NCBI GenBank assembly: GCA_041686235.1
Contig: JAWLED010000064.1
Span: 1 to 16,738, forward strand
Direction of reading: 5' to 3'
Length of the DNA stretch: 16,738 nucleotides
From: JAAAOH01 sp041686235
GTDB lineage: Bacteria; Spirochaetota; Spirochaetia; DSM-27196; PWMO01
The notes below the pieces were generated by a model. The model was given only the letters and a program-made list of their open reading frames with translations. It did not search any database and was not told the origin of the DNA. Below, piece after piece: positions 6,814-13,615 of this stretch (positions are counted from its first letter, which is position 1; every line of letters starts with the position of its first letter). The position numbers and the translations under genes were made by a program.

Positions 6814-8105
6814 ACCGGCGCCCCGTGATCCGCCGCCCCTTGGTGAGCGCCGTCGAAGAGCTCAGCACACCGCGACAACACCGCCTCGAGGTCGTTTCGG
6901 TTGAGATAGTCCCACCCGGGCCACTCCACCGCCGCGCTCTCGGGCACGGGGTCCTCGATGTCCGGATGCGTGGCGGGAAAGAGGCCCTGGTAGGTTAGAA
7001 TCTCCGCCATTTTCGCCCCGGCAAAGAGGTCTACCACCGGCTGAATCTCAGGCCGGTCCGCCCGTGACAGCAGGAGAATCGGAGAGCCTATCGCCCCATC
7101 GGCCGGCCATACCGGGCGCAGCGGCCCACCTGCGGGAATCGTGCGGGAGAAAAAGTAGGGCATAACCGTAACGGCGGGTTGGGCCACCGCGTCGTTGCCC
7201 GAGCGAGCACCCCGCGCCCCCTTGATCATCTGCGAGGGGTGGAGCGAGCGAAACAGGCTCCGCCCAAGTGCACGCACCCCCGCTTCTCCGTAGCGTCGGT
7301 AGATGCTCAAAAGCACCCCGTCGAAGAGGTCGAAGTCCCCAATCGGGAGCGAAACGCTGTTCTCGAAACGCGGGTGGAGCAGGTCTTCCCAAGAGCGGGG
7401 CATCGGCCTATCGCCGATCTCGTTCTCGTTTACCAAAAAGATGGCCGGGACCATCCCGATAATGCTGTAGTGGCCGTCCGGGTCCTCCAGCCCGATGTGC
7501 TCGCCGAACGCGTTCATCCGGGACAAACCGCGGCGGTCGGCAAACGCGCCTGATTCTTTCAGGCTCAAAATGGTCGGATTGGTGAAGAACAGCTTATACC
7601 CTGCGGAGAGAAACACGTCGGGCAGCGAGTCGATGCCGGCCCCGGGCGTAATGTGCTCCTCGATCCATTCCGTACCCGTGTAGGCGGCCTGCAAGTCGTA
7701 GGAGAGCTCTCGCCCGGTCTCCGCGGTAAACTGCTCGGCAACCTCCGACAGCTCTTCCATGATCGGAACACGTATCGGACAGGGAACGAGGCCAACCGTC
7801 CACACACCGCGCTTGCTGTGGGAGGCCGCTGCCGGCTGAGGTGCTTCGCCCGCGGTGGCCGCCAGAGTTGCGTCCTCGGTGCGGCGCTGCGCCTCCACGA
7901 CCTCCGACAGCCGTGCCGCGAGCACGCCCGGCTCGATGCCCTTCACCTGCGCGGCAGTCTCGAGGGTGATGGAGGATCCAAATCGCTTCCGCGCGCCGGG
8001 GTCCGACATGCGGGAAAATCCTGCCTCAACAAGGGTATCTATTGTTTCCGGGTACCGCTCGGTGATGTCGTAGAGCGTATCTCCGGCGTTGATATCGTAG
8101 CTCAT
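6810..8105 (-). CDS. Cytoplasmic substrate-binding-like protein with N-terminal DUF1858-like domain, 431 aa
   Basis: Residues 1-70 (DINAGDTLYDITERYPETI...) form a DUF1858-like domain. A Gln/Ala-rich linker follows, then from about residue 98 a type 2 periplasmic-binding fold resembling iron/spermidine-type solute-binding proteins (WTVGLVPCPIR..., LPDVFLSAGYKLFF, PMPRSWEDLLHP, LLLSRADRPEIQPVVDLFAG). There is no signal peptide or lipobox, so the protein should stay in the cytoplasm, unlike a normal binding protein. It is the first gene of the operon leading to the GTPase, ABC ATPase and hcp. AGGAG at 8112-8116 favours the ATG at 8105; an adjacent ATG at 8108 is possible. It may bind a metal, oxyanion or small ligand for Hcp maturation or activity; the ligand cannot be read from sequence. 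C108 lies in the first strand-helix turn of the binding fold. Confidence 0.8.
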   Translation of the reverse strand: MSYDINAGDTLYDITERYPETIDTLVEAGFSRMSDPGARKRFGSSITLETAAQVKGIEPGVLAARLSEVVEAQRRTEDATLAATAGEAPQPAAASHSKRGVWTVGLVPCPIRVPIMEELSEVAEQFTAETGRELSYDLQAAYTGTEWIEEHITPGAGIDSLPDVFLSAGYKLFFTNPTILSLKESGAFADRRGLSRMNAFGEHIGLEDPDGHYSIIGMVPAIFLVNENEIGDRPMPRSWEDLLHPRFENSVSLPIGDFDLFDGVLLSIYRRYGEAGVRALGRSLFRSLHPSQMIKGARGARSGNDAVAQPAVTVMPYFFSRTIPAGGPLRPVWPADGAIGSPILLLSRADRPEIQPVVDLFAGAKMAEILTYQGLFPATHPDIEDPVPESAAVEWPGWDYLNRNDLEAVLSRCAELFDGAHQGAADHGAPV

Positions 8106-8144
8106 CATTTGCTCCTGATTAGTCCTGCGTGGTATTCTTGGCGC

Positions 8145-8150
8145 ACCGTA
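8145..8150 (-). promoter_or_regulatory. Candidate -10 of the hcp operon promoter
   Basis: Read on the minus strand this is TACGGT, which keeps the three most conserved -10 positions (TA...T). It would place the start site near 8138 and the palindrome at 8173-8186 exactly at -41.5, the class II activator geometry. It is weak on its own and is supported mainly by that spacing. Confidence 0.35.
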
Positions 8151-8172
8151 ACACCGCCGAACGCATGGGTCC

Positions 8173-8186
8173 TTGACCTATGTCAA
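8173..8186. promoter_or_regulatory. Perfect TTGAC-N4-GTCAA palindrome, probable Crp/FNR-family (HcpR-like) operator
   Basis: TTGACCTATGTCAA is a perfect 5-4-5 inverted repeat of the FNR/NtcA/HcpR type. It lies between the divergent regulator gene (start 8202) and the hcp operon (start 8105). The neighbouring regulator has E184, S187 and R188 in its recognition helix, the E--SR pattern that in FNR contacts TTGA half-sites. The site is only 15 nt upstream of the regulator's ATG, so binding could repress that gene while activating the hcp operon. Binding itself is inferred. Confidence 0.7.
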
Positions 8187-8201
8187 TTGCTGAGGAAATT
8201 C

Positions 8202-8861
8202 ATGGTAAATTTTGATACCGTCGTTGCAGAGACGGATCTTCTCGGAGGTCTGTCCTCCCGCTCGCTGAAAAAGATTACCGACACGCAGCGCGTGCGATCG
8301 CTCCCGCGCGGTGGTCTCCTGTTCACCGAGGGCGATGAGGGCACTGCGATCTACGTGTTGGCCACCGGGAGCATGCGGCTGTTTCGCTCCGACGAGGAGG
8401 GACGCGAGGCGGTGGTTCATCTCGTGCGGCCCGGAGAGGTGTTTGCCGAAGCGGTGCTCTTTGATGAAGAGACCTACCCGGTCTCCGCGCAGGCACGAGA
8501 GGACTCACAGCTTGTGGAGATCCCAAAGGCGCGCGTTCTTGCGTTGCTCGAGGACCCCGGGTTCCGCCAGGACTTCTTCGCCAATATCATGCGGAAGCTC
8601 CGTTTCCTCGCCCAGCAGGTCTACGTGCTTTCGAGCTGCGATGTGCGCGAGCGGCTCTTGCGGTTTCTCGCCGGGAGATTCGGAAAGCGCTCCTACTACC
8701 GCATGGACCTCTCAAAAAAAGAGGTAGCCGAGGCGATCGCAACAACTCCCGAGACGCTCTCCCGCGTCCTCGCGGCGCTCGAACGCGCAGGAACCCTCAC
8801 GTGGGAACGAAACGAGGTCCACCTTACACCGAGCGCGTGGGAGGGGATCGAGGATGAGTAG
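8202..8861 (+). CDS. Crp/FNR-family transcriptional regulator, HcpR-like, 219 aa
   Basis: This is a two-domain regulator with an N-terminal cyclic-nucleotide-type sensor fold (about 5-120, with LPRGGLLFTEGDEGTAIYVLATG and RPGEVFAEAVLF), a long dimer helix (about 123-158) and a C-terminal winged helix (HTH about 171-196, SKKEVAEAIATTPETLSRVL). The only cysteine is C146, so it cannot carry an FNR [4Fe-4S] cluster and probably senses another signal. HcpR proteins of anaerobes are reported to sense nitrosative stress through haem. The gene is divergent from the hcp operon with a palindromic operator between them, which supports the HcpR assignment. I chose the ATG at 8202 because GAGG at 8192-8195 precedes it and the fold begins there; the frame stays open far upstream, but that stretch is antisense to the binding-protein gene. 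Confidence 0.88.
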   Translation: MVNFDTVVAETDLLGGLSSRSLKKITDTQRVRSLPRGGLLFTEGDEGTAIYVLATGSMRLFRSDEEGREAVVHLVRPGEVFAEAVLFDEETYPVSAQAREDSQLVEIPKARVLALLEDPGFRQDFFANIMRKLRFLAQQVYVLSSCDVRERLLRFLAGRFGKRSYYRMDLSKKEVAEAIATTPETLSRVLAALERAGTLTWERNEVHLTPSAWEGIEDE

Positions 8862-8903
8862 TCGGGCGGCCCGGGGCGTTAGTATCCTATCATCGTAGTT
8901 GTG

Positions 8904-8916
8904 AATCATAATGATT
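8904..8916. promoter_or_regulatory. Fur-box-like 6-1-6 palindrome upstream of the VIT1 fusion gene
   Basis: AATCATAATGATT is a perfect 6-1-6 inverted repeat in an AT-rich patch within GC-rich DNA. With the following ATTATC it reads on the minus strand as overlapping Fur-type hexamers (GATAAT, AATCAT, TATGAT). It lies 26 nt upstream of the start of an iron-transport gene, a sensible place for a Fur- or PerR-type operator. The palindrome is seen directly; the regulator is inferred. Confidence 0.5.
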
Positions 8917-8942
8917 ATTATCTACCGGAGGAGGACACCACG

Positions 8943-9824
8943 ATGAGCACCCCCGAGATCTCTCCCCAGATCCGCAAAGAAATTCTCGAAGCTCAGCGAG
9001 TCGAGATTACCGAGTACCACATTTACACGCGTCTTTCACGCGTCATGAAAGACAGAAACAACAGCGAAGTGCTTGCCCGCATCGGCCGTGAAGAGAAAAA
9101 CCATGCGGAGTTCTGGTCTCACTACACCGGCAAGGCTCCGAAGCCCATCCGTTGGAAGATGTTTGTCTACTACTGGCTCGCGCGGCTTCTCGGCATCACC
9201 TTTGCCATTAAGATGATGGAAAACGGCGAGGAAAACGCGCAGTTCAATTACCAGAGAATCATCGAGTACGTGCCCGAGGCAGAACAAGTTCACCAGGAGG
9301 AAGAGCAACACGAAGATGAGCTTGTGAAGATGATCGAGGAGCAGCGGCTTTCCTACATGGGCTCGGTCGTTCTCGGTCTCAACGACGCCCTCGTCGAGCT
9401 CACCGGCGCGCTCGCCGGCCTTACCCTCGCCCTCCAGGATACTTCTCTCATTGCGGTCGCCGGGCTCATTACCGGTATTGCGGCAAGCATGTCCATGGCG
9501 GCCTCCGAGTACCTCTCGCAAAAGTCCGAAGGAAAGGGAGGCCGGGCGCTGACCTCCGCCACCTACACCGGCATAGCCTATGTGTTCACCGTCATTGTAC
9601 TCATCCTGCCCTATCTCGTCCTGGCCAACGTGTTCGTAGCCTTGGCGGCGACGCTCGCGCTCGCGGCAGCCATTATCGGCGGGTTCAACTTCTATATTTC
9701 TATCGCTCAGGACCTCAAGTTTGCCGCGCGGTTCTGGGAGATGACCATCTTGAGCTTCACGATTGCCGCCCTCAGCTTTGGTATCGGCTACATCATCCGG
9801 GCAATCTTCGGCGTCGATATATAA
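8943..9824 (+). CDS. Ferritin-like / VIT1-CCC1 fusion membrane protein (MbfA-like iron exporter), 293 aa
   Basis: The N-terminal half (about 8-135) is a ferritin-like/rubrerythrin-type four-helix domain with carboxylate and histidine ligands: E21, E24, E51-x2-H54 and a second EEEQHEDE cluster near 120-127. The C-terminal half (about 140-293) is a VIT1/CCC1 transporter with five membrane helices and the family motifs GLNDALVELTGALAG and ASEYLSQKSE. Such fusions (MbfA, membrane-bound ferritin) export iron and protect against peroxide stress in alphaproteobacteria. The same role is likely here: oxidise or collect Fe(II) and move it across the inner membrane. GGAGGAGG at 8927-8934 supports the ATG at 8943. 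A Fur-box-like palindrome lies just upstream. The gene stands alone, 81 nt after the regulator. Confidence 0.9.
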   Translation: MSTPEISPQIRKEILEAQRVEITEYHIYTRLSRVMKDRNNSEVLARIGREEKNHAEFWSHYTGKAPKPIRWKMFVYYWLARLLGITFAIKMMENGEENAQFNYQRIIEYVPEAEQVHQEEEQHEDELVKMIEEQRLSYMGSVVLGLNDALVELTGALAGLTLALQDTSLIAVAGLITGIAASMSMAASEYLSQKSEGKGGRALTSATYTGIAYVFTVIVLILPYLVLANVFVALAATLALAAAIIGGFNFYISIAQDLKFAARFWEMTILSFTIAALSFGIGYIIRAIFGVDI

Positions 9825-9925
9825 CGGACGTCTCCGGGCCGTCCCCGGCCGGCCCGCCGGGCGGGCCGGGCTGGGCCTCGCCGCCTCCGGCTGGGCCGTC
9901 CCAGGGTCCGGGCCGTCCCCCGCCG
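9825..9925. repeat. GC-rich convergent intergenic island with palindrome and 13-nt repeats
   Basis: This is an almost pure G/C spacer between two convergent genes. It holds a perfect 10-1-10 inverted repeat, CCGGCCCGCC (9849-9858) against GGCGGGCCGG (9860-9869). CCGGGCCGTCCCC occurs identically at 9834-9846 and 9908-9920, with a shorter related copy (GGGCCGTCCC) starting near 9893. There is no T-run on either strand. It may act as a bidirectional terminator or be a decayed repeat family. Confidence 0.6.
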
Positions 9926-10708
9926 CTATTGGGCGAGAAGCTTGCGCAGGCGTTGGGCGTTTTCGTGCATCGCAAAGTTGTTGAACATGCAATAGACGGT
10001 CTCGTAGCGCCGGTCGAGCTTCTCGAGCTCGGCCGCGAGCGTCGATAGCTCCGCGTCGCTGTAATCGTAGTTATAGTCGTACTCCCGGCTGTTGAGTCCG
10101 TGTAGTCGGATGTAGGCGGTCGGATTGGAGGAGACCGGGAGGCGACGCAGCACATCGACCACGTGGATCACATCGAGCTCGTCGCAGAGGCGCGCCAGAC
10201 GCTCGCGGTCCTCGTTCCAGCTTCCCCTCGGCTCCCATGCCGGGAGGACACCGTTTCGCTGAATCCGGCGAAAAAACTCCCGCACCTGCTCTTCGTTTTC
10301 GTCGTTTAACTCGAAACTCGCCGGCGTCTGCAGAACACAGATACGCGCCCCGAGCGCCTCGGCAATACGTCTCGACTGCTCCCAGGCCTCGAGCACGGTA
10401 CCGTTCGGCCTCAGCAGCCCCGCCTCTTGAGCTTGCTGCTCGGTAAGGTCCTTCTTGCGTTTTCGCCACGTGGGGCTCGACACCGGATGGGTAACCGCCT
10501 GCCACACTTTGACCGTGAACTCGAACTCCGGCCGTGCCTCCGCCCGCCACCGGGCAGCGGTCTTTTCCATGGGTAACTTGTAGAAGGTCCGGTTGAGCTC
10601 ACACGCATCGAAGGCGTAGCTGTAGGCCTGGAGCTTGTTTTTATAGCGCTCCTTCCACCCTGACTCCGGCTGATAATCCCCGTAACCACAGGTCCCAATC
10701 CGAATCAT
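9926..10708 (-). CDS. DUF72 (YecE-like) TIM-barrel protein, 260 aa
   Basis: This is a member of the DUF72 family, whose biochemical role is not established. Typical features are the N-terminal MIRIGTCGYGDY, the ELNRTFYKLP segment (the family's E-N-TFY motif), FTVKVWQAVTH, a central WEPRGSW (family WE.R..SW) and a C-terminal VYCMFNNFAMHENA corresponding to the conserved FNN...A. The length is normal for the family and the gene appears intact. AGGAGG at 10715-10720 sets the ATG at 10708; a longer frame to 10777 has no support. It diverges from the lipoprotein gene, with 86 nt between the two starts. Confidence 0.88.
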   Translation of the reverse strand: MIRIGTCGYGDYQPESGWKERYKNKLQAYSYAFDACELNRTFYKLPMEKTAARWRAEARPEFEFTVKVWQAVTHPVSSPTWRKRKKDLTEQQAQEAGLLRPNGTVLEAWEQSRRIAEALGARICVLQTPASFELNDENEEQVREFFRRIQRNGVLPAWEPRGSWNEDRERLARLCDELDVIHVVDVLRRLPVSSNPTAYIRLHGLNSREYDYNYDYSDAELSTLAAELEKLDRRYETVYCMFNNFAMHENAQRLRKLLAQ

Positions 10709-10764
10709 AATTTGCCTCCTTTTTTGCCTGTATTGAAGCAGCAGCACCGTTTCCCCAGTACCAG

Positions 10765-10770
10765 TATAAG
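10765..10770 (+). promoter_or_regulatory. Candidate -10 for the lipoprotein gene
   Basis: TATAAG matches five of six bases of the sigma70 -10 and lies 24 nt upstream of the GTG start, behind which AAGGAGGA (10782-10789) is the ribosome site. No good -35 sits at 16-18 nt spacing, so this is tentative. Confidence 0.35.
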
Positions 10771-10794
10771 AATACACGCTGAAGGAGGAACATT

Positions 10795-11830
10795 GTGAGA
10801 ACGCACAACACGGTAACGAAGACCGCGCTACTGGTGCTTTCGATTGCGTTGCTGTTTGCGGTCACCGCTTGTGACAACCCGACCTCGACCTCGGAGGACG
10901 AGACGGAGGATTCGTCACCACCGGAAGGGCCGGATCCCGAACCCGATCCCGAACCCGATCCCGAACCCGAACCCGAACCCGAACCCGATCCCGAACCCGA
11001 GCCGGACCCGGACCCGGAGCCCGAGCTTCCCCCGCTGGTTACGCTGCGCGGCGGAATCGTCGTAAATGAGNNNNNNNNNNNNNNNNNNNNNNNNNNNNNN
11101 NNNNNNNNNNNNNNNNNNNNNNNNNNNNNNNNNNNNNNNNNNNNNNNNNNNNNNNNNNNNNNNNNNNNNNCCCGAACCCGAACCCGATCCCGAACCCGAG
11201 CCGGACCCGGACCCGGAGCCCGAGCTTCCCCCGCTGGTTACGCTGCGCGGCGGAATCGTCGTAAATGAGTTTCTCTCCGACCCCACCGGCGACACCGATG
11301 TGGACACCGACGGCGATGGGGAGGCCACCAGCACCGACGAGTTTCTCGAGCTCTACAACGCGGGCTCGGACCCCATAGACCTCGCAGGGCTCGAGCTCTT
11401 TGATCCGTCGGCGGGGGCATGGTTCACGGTCGAAGATGAGACGCTGCTGCAACCCGGAGGGTTTTCGCTCATCCTGGTAAAGGTCGGCGACACCGGAAGC
11501 CTCCCCGACCTCGCAGACGGGAACCACGCATTCGATGCCGGCTACTACATGCCCGTACTCAACAACGGGGGCGACAACATTTTTCTCTTGGACCGGGATA
11601 ATGGTGAGTATCTGCACATCGTCTACAACGGAGCACAACCAATAGACCCCGCAGCGGAGCTCCTCGAGGACGGCTTTCCGGCTGACGCGGTCCGATTGGG
11701 TGATATCCAGGACTGGGGCTCGCCCACATCCGGAGCTTCACTTGCTCGCGACCCCGACGGGGTCGGCATCCCCACGGTTCATCTCGAGCTCGGTGAGCCT
11801 GCTACTCCCGGCACCGCGAACACCGAGTAG
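10795..11830 (+). CDS. Lamin-tail-domain lipoprotein with Pro-Glu/Asp stalk, split by an assembly gap
   Basis: The protein begins at GTG 10795 behind AAGGAGGA. It has a lipoprotein signal (hydrophobic ALLVLSIALLFA followed by lipobox VTAC), a Ser/Thr/acidic spacer, a stalk of PDPE/PEPE repeats, and then a lamin-tail domain (IVVNEFLSD..., DEFLELYNAGSDPIDLAGLELFD, DNIFLLD). It is probably anchored to a membrane with the domain displayed outside the cytoplasm. Lamin-tail domains in bacterial surface proteins are often adhesive or nucleic-acid-associated, but no function can be fixed. The 100-N gap at 11071-11170 shifts the frame, because 100 is not a multiple of 3. If the 99-nt identical flanks (10972-11070 and 11171-11269) are merged as one, the frame is continuous and the product is 278 aa. 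The true number of stalk repeats may be larger. Confidence 0.8.
10930..11025 (+). repeat. Tandem hexamer repeats encoding the PDPE/PEPE stalk
   Basis: Repeated units of CCCGAA and CCCGAT, changing to CCGGAC/CCGGAG near the end, encode an alternating Pro-acidic stretch after the lipobox. Such a rigid, charged linker would hold the lamin-tail domain away from the membrane. It is also a likely cause of the assembly break at 11071. Confidence 0.85.
11071..11170. other. Assembly gap of 100 N
   Basis: Exactly 100 Ns mark a scaffold join. The 99 nt before it (10972-11070) are identical to the 99 nt after it (11171-11269), so the two contig ends almost certainly overlap and the gap is a scaffolding convention rather than missing sequence. 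Confidence 0.95.
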
Positions 11831-11834
11831 CATC

Positions 11835-12728
11835 TCAGCCGGGCGGCGGGGCGGCGGTGAGACTCGATTCTCCGGTTGCCGTCCCGCCGCCAAGGGCGTA
11901 GGCGGCGGCGAAACCAAAAGCGAAGACCCCGAAGTCGACCACAGCAGCCACGCCGTCGGCCGGCATACCCGGCCACAGCGTTACTACCGATCCCAGCACG
12001 AGCCCGACGATTGCAGCGTAGGTCAGGCCGTGAAAACGCCCGAGGAGGAACGAAATGAACCGCGCAATAACCACGATACCGATGCCCACACCAACGGCAA
12101 ACACCGACAGTATCACCACGTCCAGATCGCGGGCGGCGGTAATCACCGTAGAGTATAGGCCGACGACCAAGAGAATAAACGAACCGGATATCCCCGGAAT
12201 TACCATCGTCGCGGAGCTCACAAGCCCGCCGACAAAGATGAACGCGGCGTTTGCCGCTGTAAGTGTCGTGATGGGTTCCGTTTGAGGAGGACGCCCGCCG
12301 ATCGCCATCGCGACGAGACCTCCAAAGGTCACCACAAACGGCACCGCATACACTGCGCGAAGGCGACCACCAAAGCCGGTTTTAACAATGAACGGCAGAC
12401 TCCCGAGGATCAAACCGATAAAGAAAAACGCGGTCTGATCGGGAAACTGTTGCAAGAAGTAATCGACGACCCGCGCAAACCCCAGAACGCCGAGGACTAC
12501 TCCCACGCCGATCGGCACCAGGAAGCGGAGATTCGCCCGCCACCCTCCAGGGCCGCGAAAAAAATACCCCACGGCTTGCACGAGCCGGTCGTAGATACCC
12601 GTTACGACCGCGAGCGTCCCCCCGCTTACCCCGGGAATCGTATTGGCTGCGCCGATGAGCGCGCCCTTGGCTGCATTTACAATAGGCTCCACGCGGGAAG
12701 CACCGAGCGATTTCATGGTTGTCTTCAT
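11835..12728 (-). CDS. DUF368 membrane protein, PopT-type polyprenyl-phosphate translocase, 297 aa
   Basis: This is a multi-pass inner-membrane protein of the DUF368 family. The two internal-repeat signatures are plain: NTIPGVSGGTLAVVTGIYD near the N-terminus and MVIPGISGSFILLVVGLYS in the second half. Members of this family (PopT) were shown to return undecaprenyl phosphate across the membrane for reuse in envelope synthesis, so that is the likely role. I chose the ATG at 12728 (MKTTMKS) because the conserved part begins shortly after it; 12716 and 12740 are alternatives and no strong ribosome site marks any of them. Its stop lies only 4 nt from the convergent lipoprotein gene, leaving no room for a terminator. 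It is 179 nt downstream of the previous gene on the same strand, across a GC-rich island. Confidence 0.85.
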   Translation of the reverse strand: MKTTMKSLGASRVEPIVNAAKGALIGAANTIPGVSGGTLAVVTGIYDRLVQAVGYFFRGPGGWRANLRFLVPIGVGVVLGVLGFARVVDYFLQQFPDQTAFFFIGLILGSLPFIVKTGFGGRLRAVYAVPFVVTFGGLVAMAIGGRPPQTEPITTLTAANAAFIFVGGLVSSATMVIPGISGSFILLVVGLYSTVITAARDLDVVILSVFAVGVGIGIVVIARFISFLLGRFHGLTYAAIVGLVLGSVVTLWPGMPADGVAAVVDFGVFAFGFAAAYALGGGTATGESSLTAAPPPG

Positions 12729-12759
12729 ATCACAGCACATCGGCGAAGGGAAGATCACG

Positions 12760-12898
12760 CTACGCCGCCTGCCGGGCCGCGCGCGGGCCGGTCCCGTGGC
12801 CGAGCGCCAGGCGCCGCGCGGGGCCGGACCCCGGACCCCAGGCCCCGGACGCCGCGCACCGGCCGGGCCAGGCGCCGGGCCGCGCCGGTTGCAACGCA
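12760..12898. repeat. GC-rich intergenic island upstream of the DUF368 gene
   Basis: This is a nearly pure G/C spacer with many short inverted and direct repeats (GCCGGGCCGC, CCGGACCCCGGACCCC, CCAGGCGCC in two nearby copies). It resembles the islands at 3319-3447 and 9825-9925 in composition, although I cannot show a shared long core by eye. It lies between the end of the membrane-anchored protein gene and the DUF368 start. It has no credible coding potential, although one frame stays open through it. Confidence 0.5.
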
Positions 12899-12907
12899 CA
12901 AGCTACC

Positions 12908-13615
12908 TCAGCTTTCTGCTTTCGCCTGCTTCTGCTCGGCGACGCGCTGGCCCACCGTCGCGATGAACCACTCGTTGAGCGAGGACACCAGCGGATGTAC
13001 GGCGCCGATACGGGGAATGAGGAAAATCCACATACGCTCTTGAGAGGGAACCAGCGCAAGGTGGCGCAAGGGACCCGGCTCGCCGCCAACGCGGGCTTTT
13101 GCATCTTCGAGCTCGCGCTTCACGCGCTCATCCGCGTAATAGAGGTAGAAACGCTTTTCGCCCCACTCGAACTCCTCGCTATCGAGGGCGTCCGCATTCT
13201 CAATTCGCGCGCCGAGGAACGTAGAGTATTTTTGCTCTATGATGTGCCCCTCTTCGAGGACTCCGTAGGCTTTGGGCGAGAGGGTAAACAGAACAAACAT
13301 GCGGTCGAATCGCCGCATGAGCCGAGAAAACGGATAGTACAGCCAGGATTGGCGGGCAAGCAGTGTTATCGTTGCATCGACGCGCCTGATATATTTGTTC
13401 TTGTGGGGAACTAAGTTTGCATGATAGCCGCTTATCCCACCGATATTGGTGAATTGCTGGTCCTTCGGTTTCAGCACATCCACCAGGGATTGGAAGGCAT
13501 TGAGAAATATCCGTTTGTTCTTTCTCCGCCCCCAAACATATCCCAGCGACAATAAGATCGAAGCTGCAATAAAGAGCAGGAACAGCGGCTGCGTGGTTAT
13601 AGCGGGCTCACCCAC
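12908..13615 (-). CDS. Membrane-anchored protein of unknown function, downstream of ArsA/Get3-like ATPase, 235 aa
   Basis: I do not recognise a family. One clear membrane helix lies near the N-terminus (about residues 9-28, QPLFLLFIAASILLSLGYVWG), followed by a basic stretch (RRKNKR) that should keep the rest in the cytoplasm. The remaining 200 or so residues look like a mixed alpha/beta soluble domain with a tryptophan-containing C-terminus (MWIFLIPRIGAVHPL...). The start is GTG at 13615, preceded by GAGGGAG, and it overlaps the end of the ATPase gene by 8 nt, so the two are translationally coupled. Coupling suggests that it is the membrane partner or docking site for that ATPase. Nothing in it resembles ArsB or the Get1/Get2 membrane proteins. 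Confidence 0.75.
   Translation of the reverse strand: MGEPAITTQPLFLLFIAASILLSLGYVWGRRKNKRIFLNAFQSLVDVLKPKDQQFTNIGGISGYHANLVPHKNKYIRRVDATITLLARQSWLYYPFSRLMRRFDRMFVLFTLSPKAYGVLEEGHIIEQKYSTFLGARIENADALDSEEFEWGEKRFYLYYADERVKRELEDAKARVGGEPGPLRHLALVPSQERMWIFLIPRIGAVHPLVSSLNEWFIATVGQRVAEQKQAKAES

Noticed and set aside
5073..8108. Reading the ABC ATPase and binding-like protein as an iron or metal importer
   Set aside because: There is no permease gene, no signal peptide on the binding-like protein, and both carry cytoplasmic DUF1858-like domains.
7653..8201. Upstream extension of the Crp/FNR regulator
   Set aside because: The frame is open, but it is antisense to the binding-protein gene, and the regulator fold and ribosome site both begin at 8202.
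9849..9869. Intrinsic terminator at the 10-1-10 palindrome
   Set aside because: The stem is strong but neither strand has a following T-run, so I list it as part of a GC-rich repeat island instead.
11171..11269. True 99-nt tandem duplication in the lipoprotein gene
   Set aside because: The copies are identical, end exactly at the N-run, and merging them restores the frame, which fits overlapping contig ends much better.
12729..12899. N-terminal extension of the DUF368 protein through the GC-rich island
   Set aside because: The extra residues are Arg/Pro/Gly-rich translation of the GC island, unlike a membrane protein N-terminus, and the conserved region starts just after 12728.
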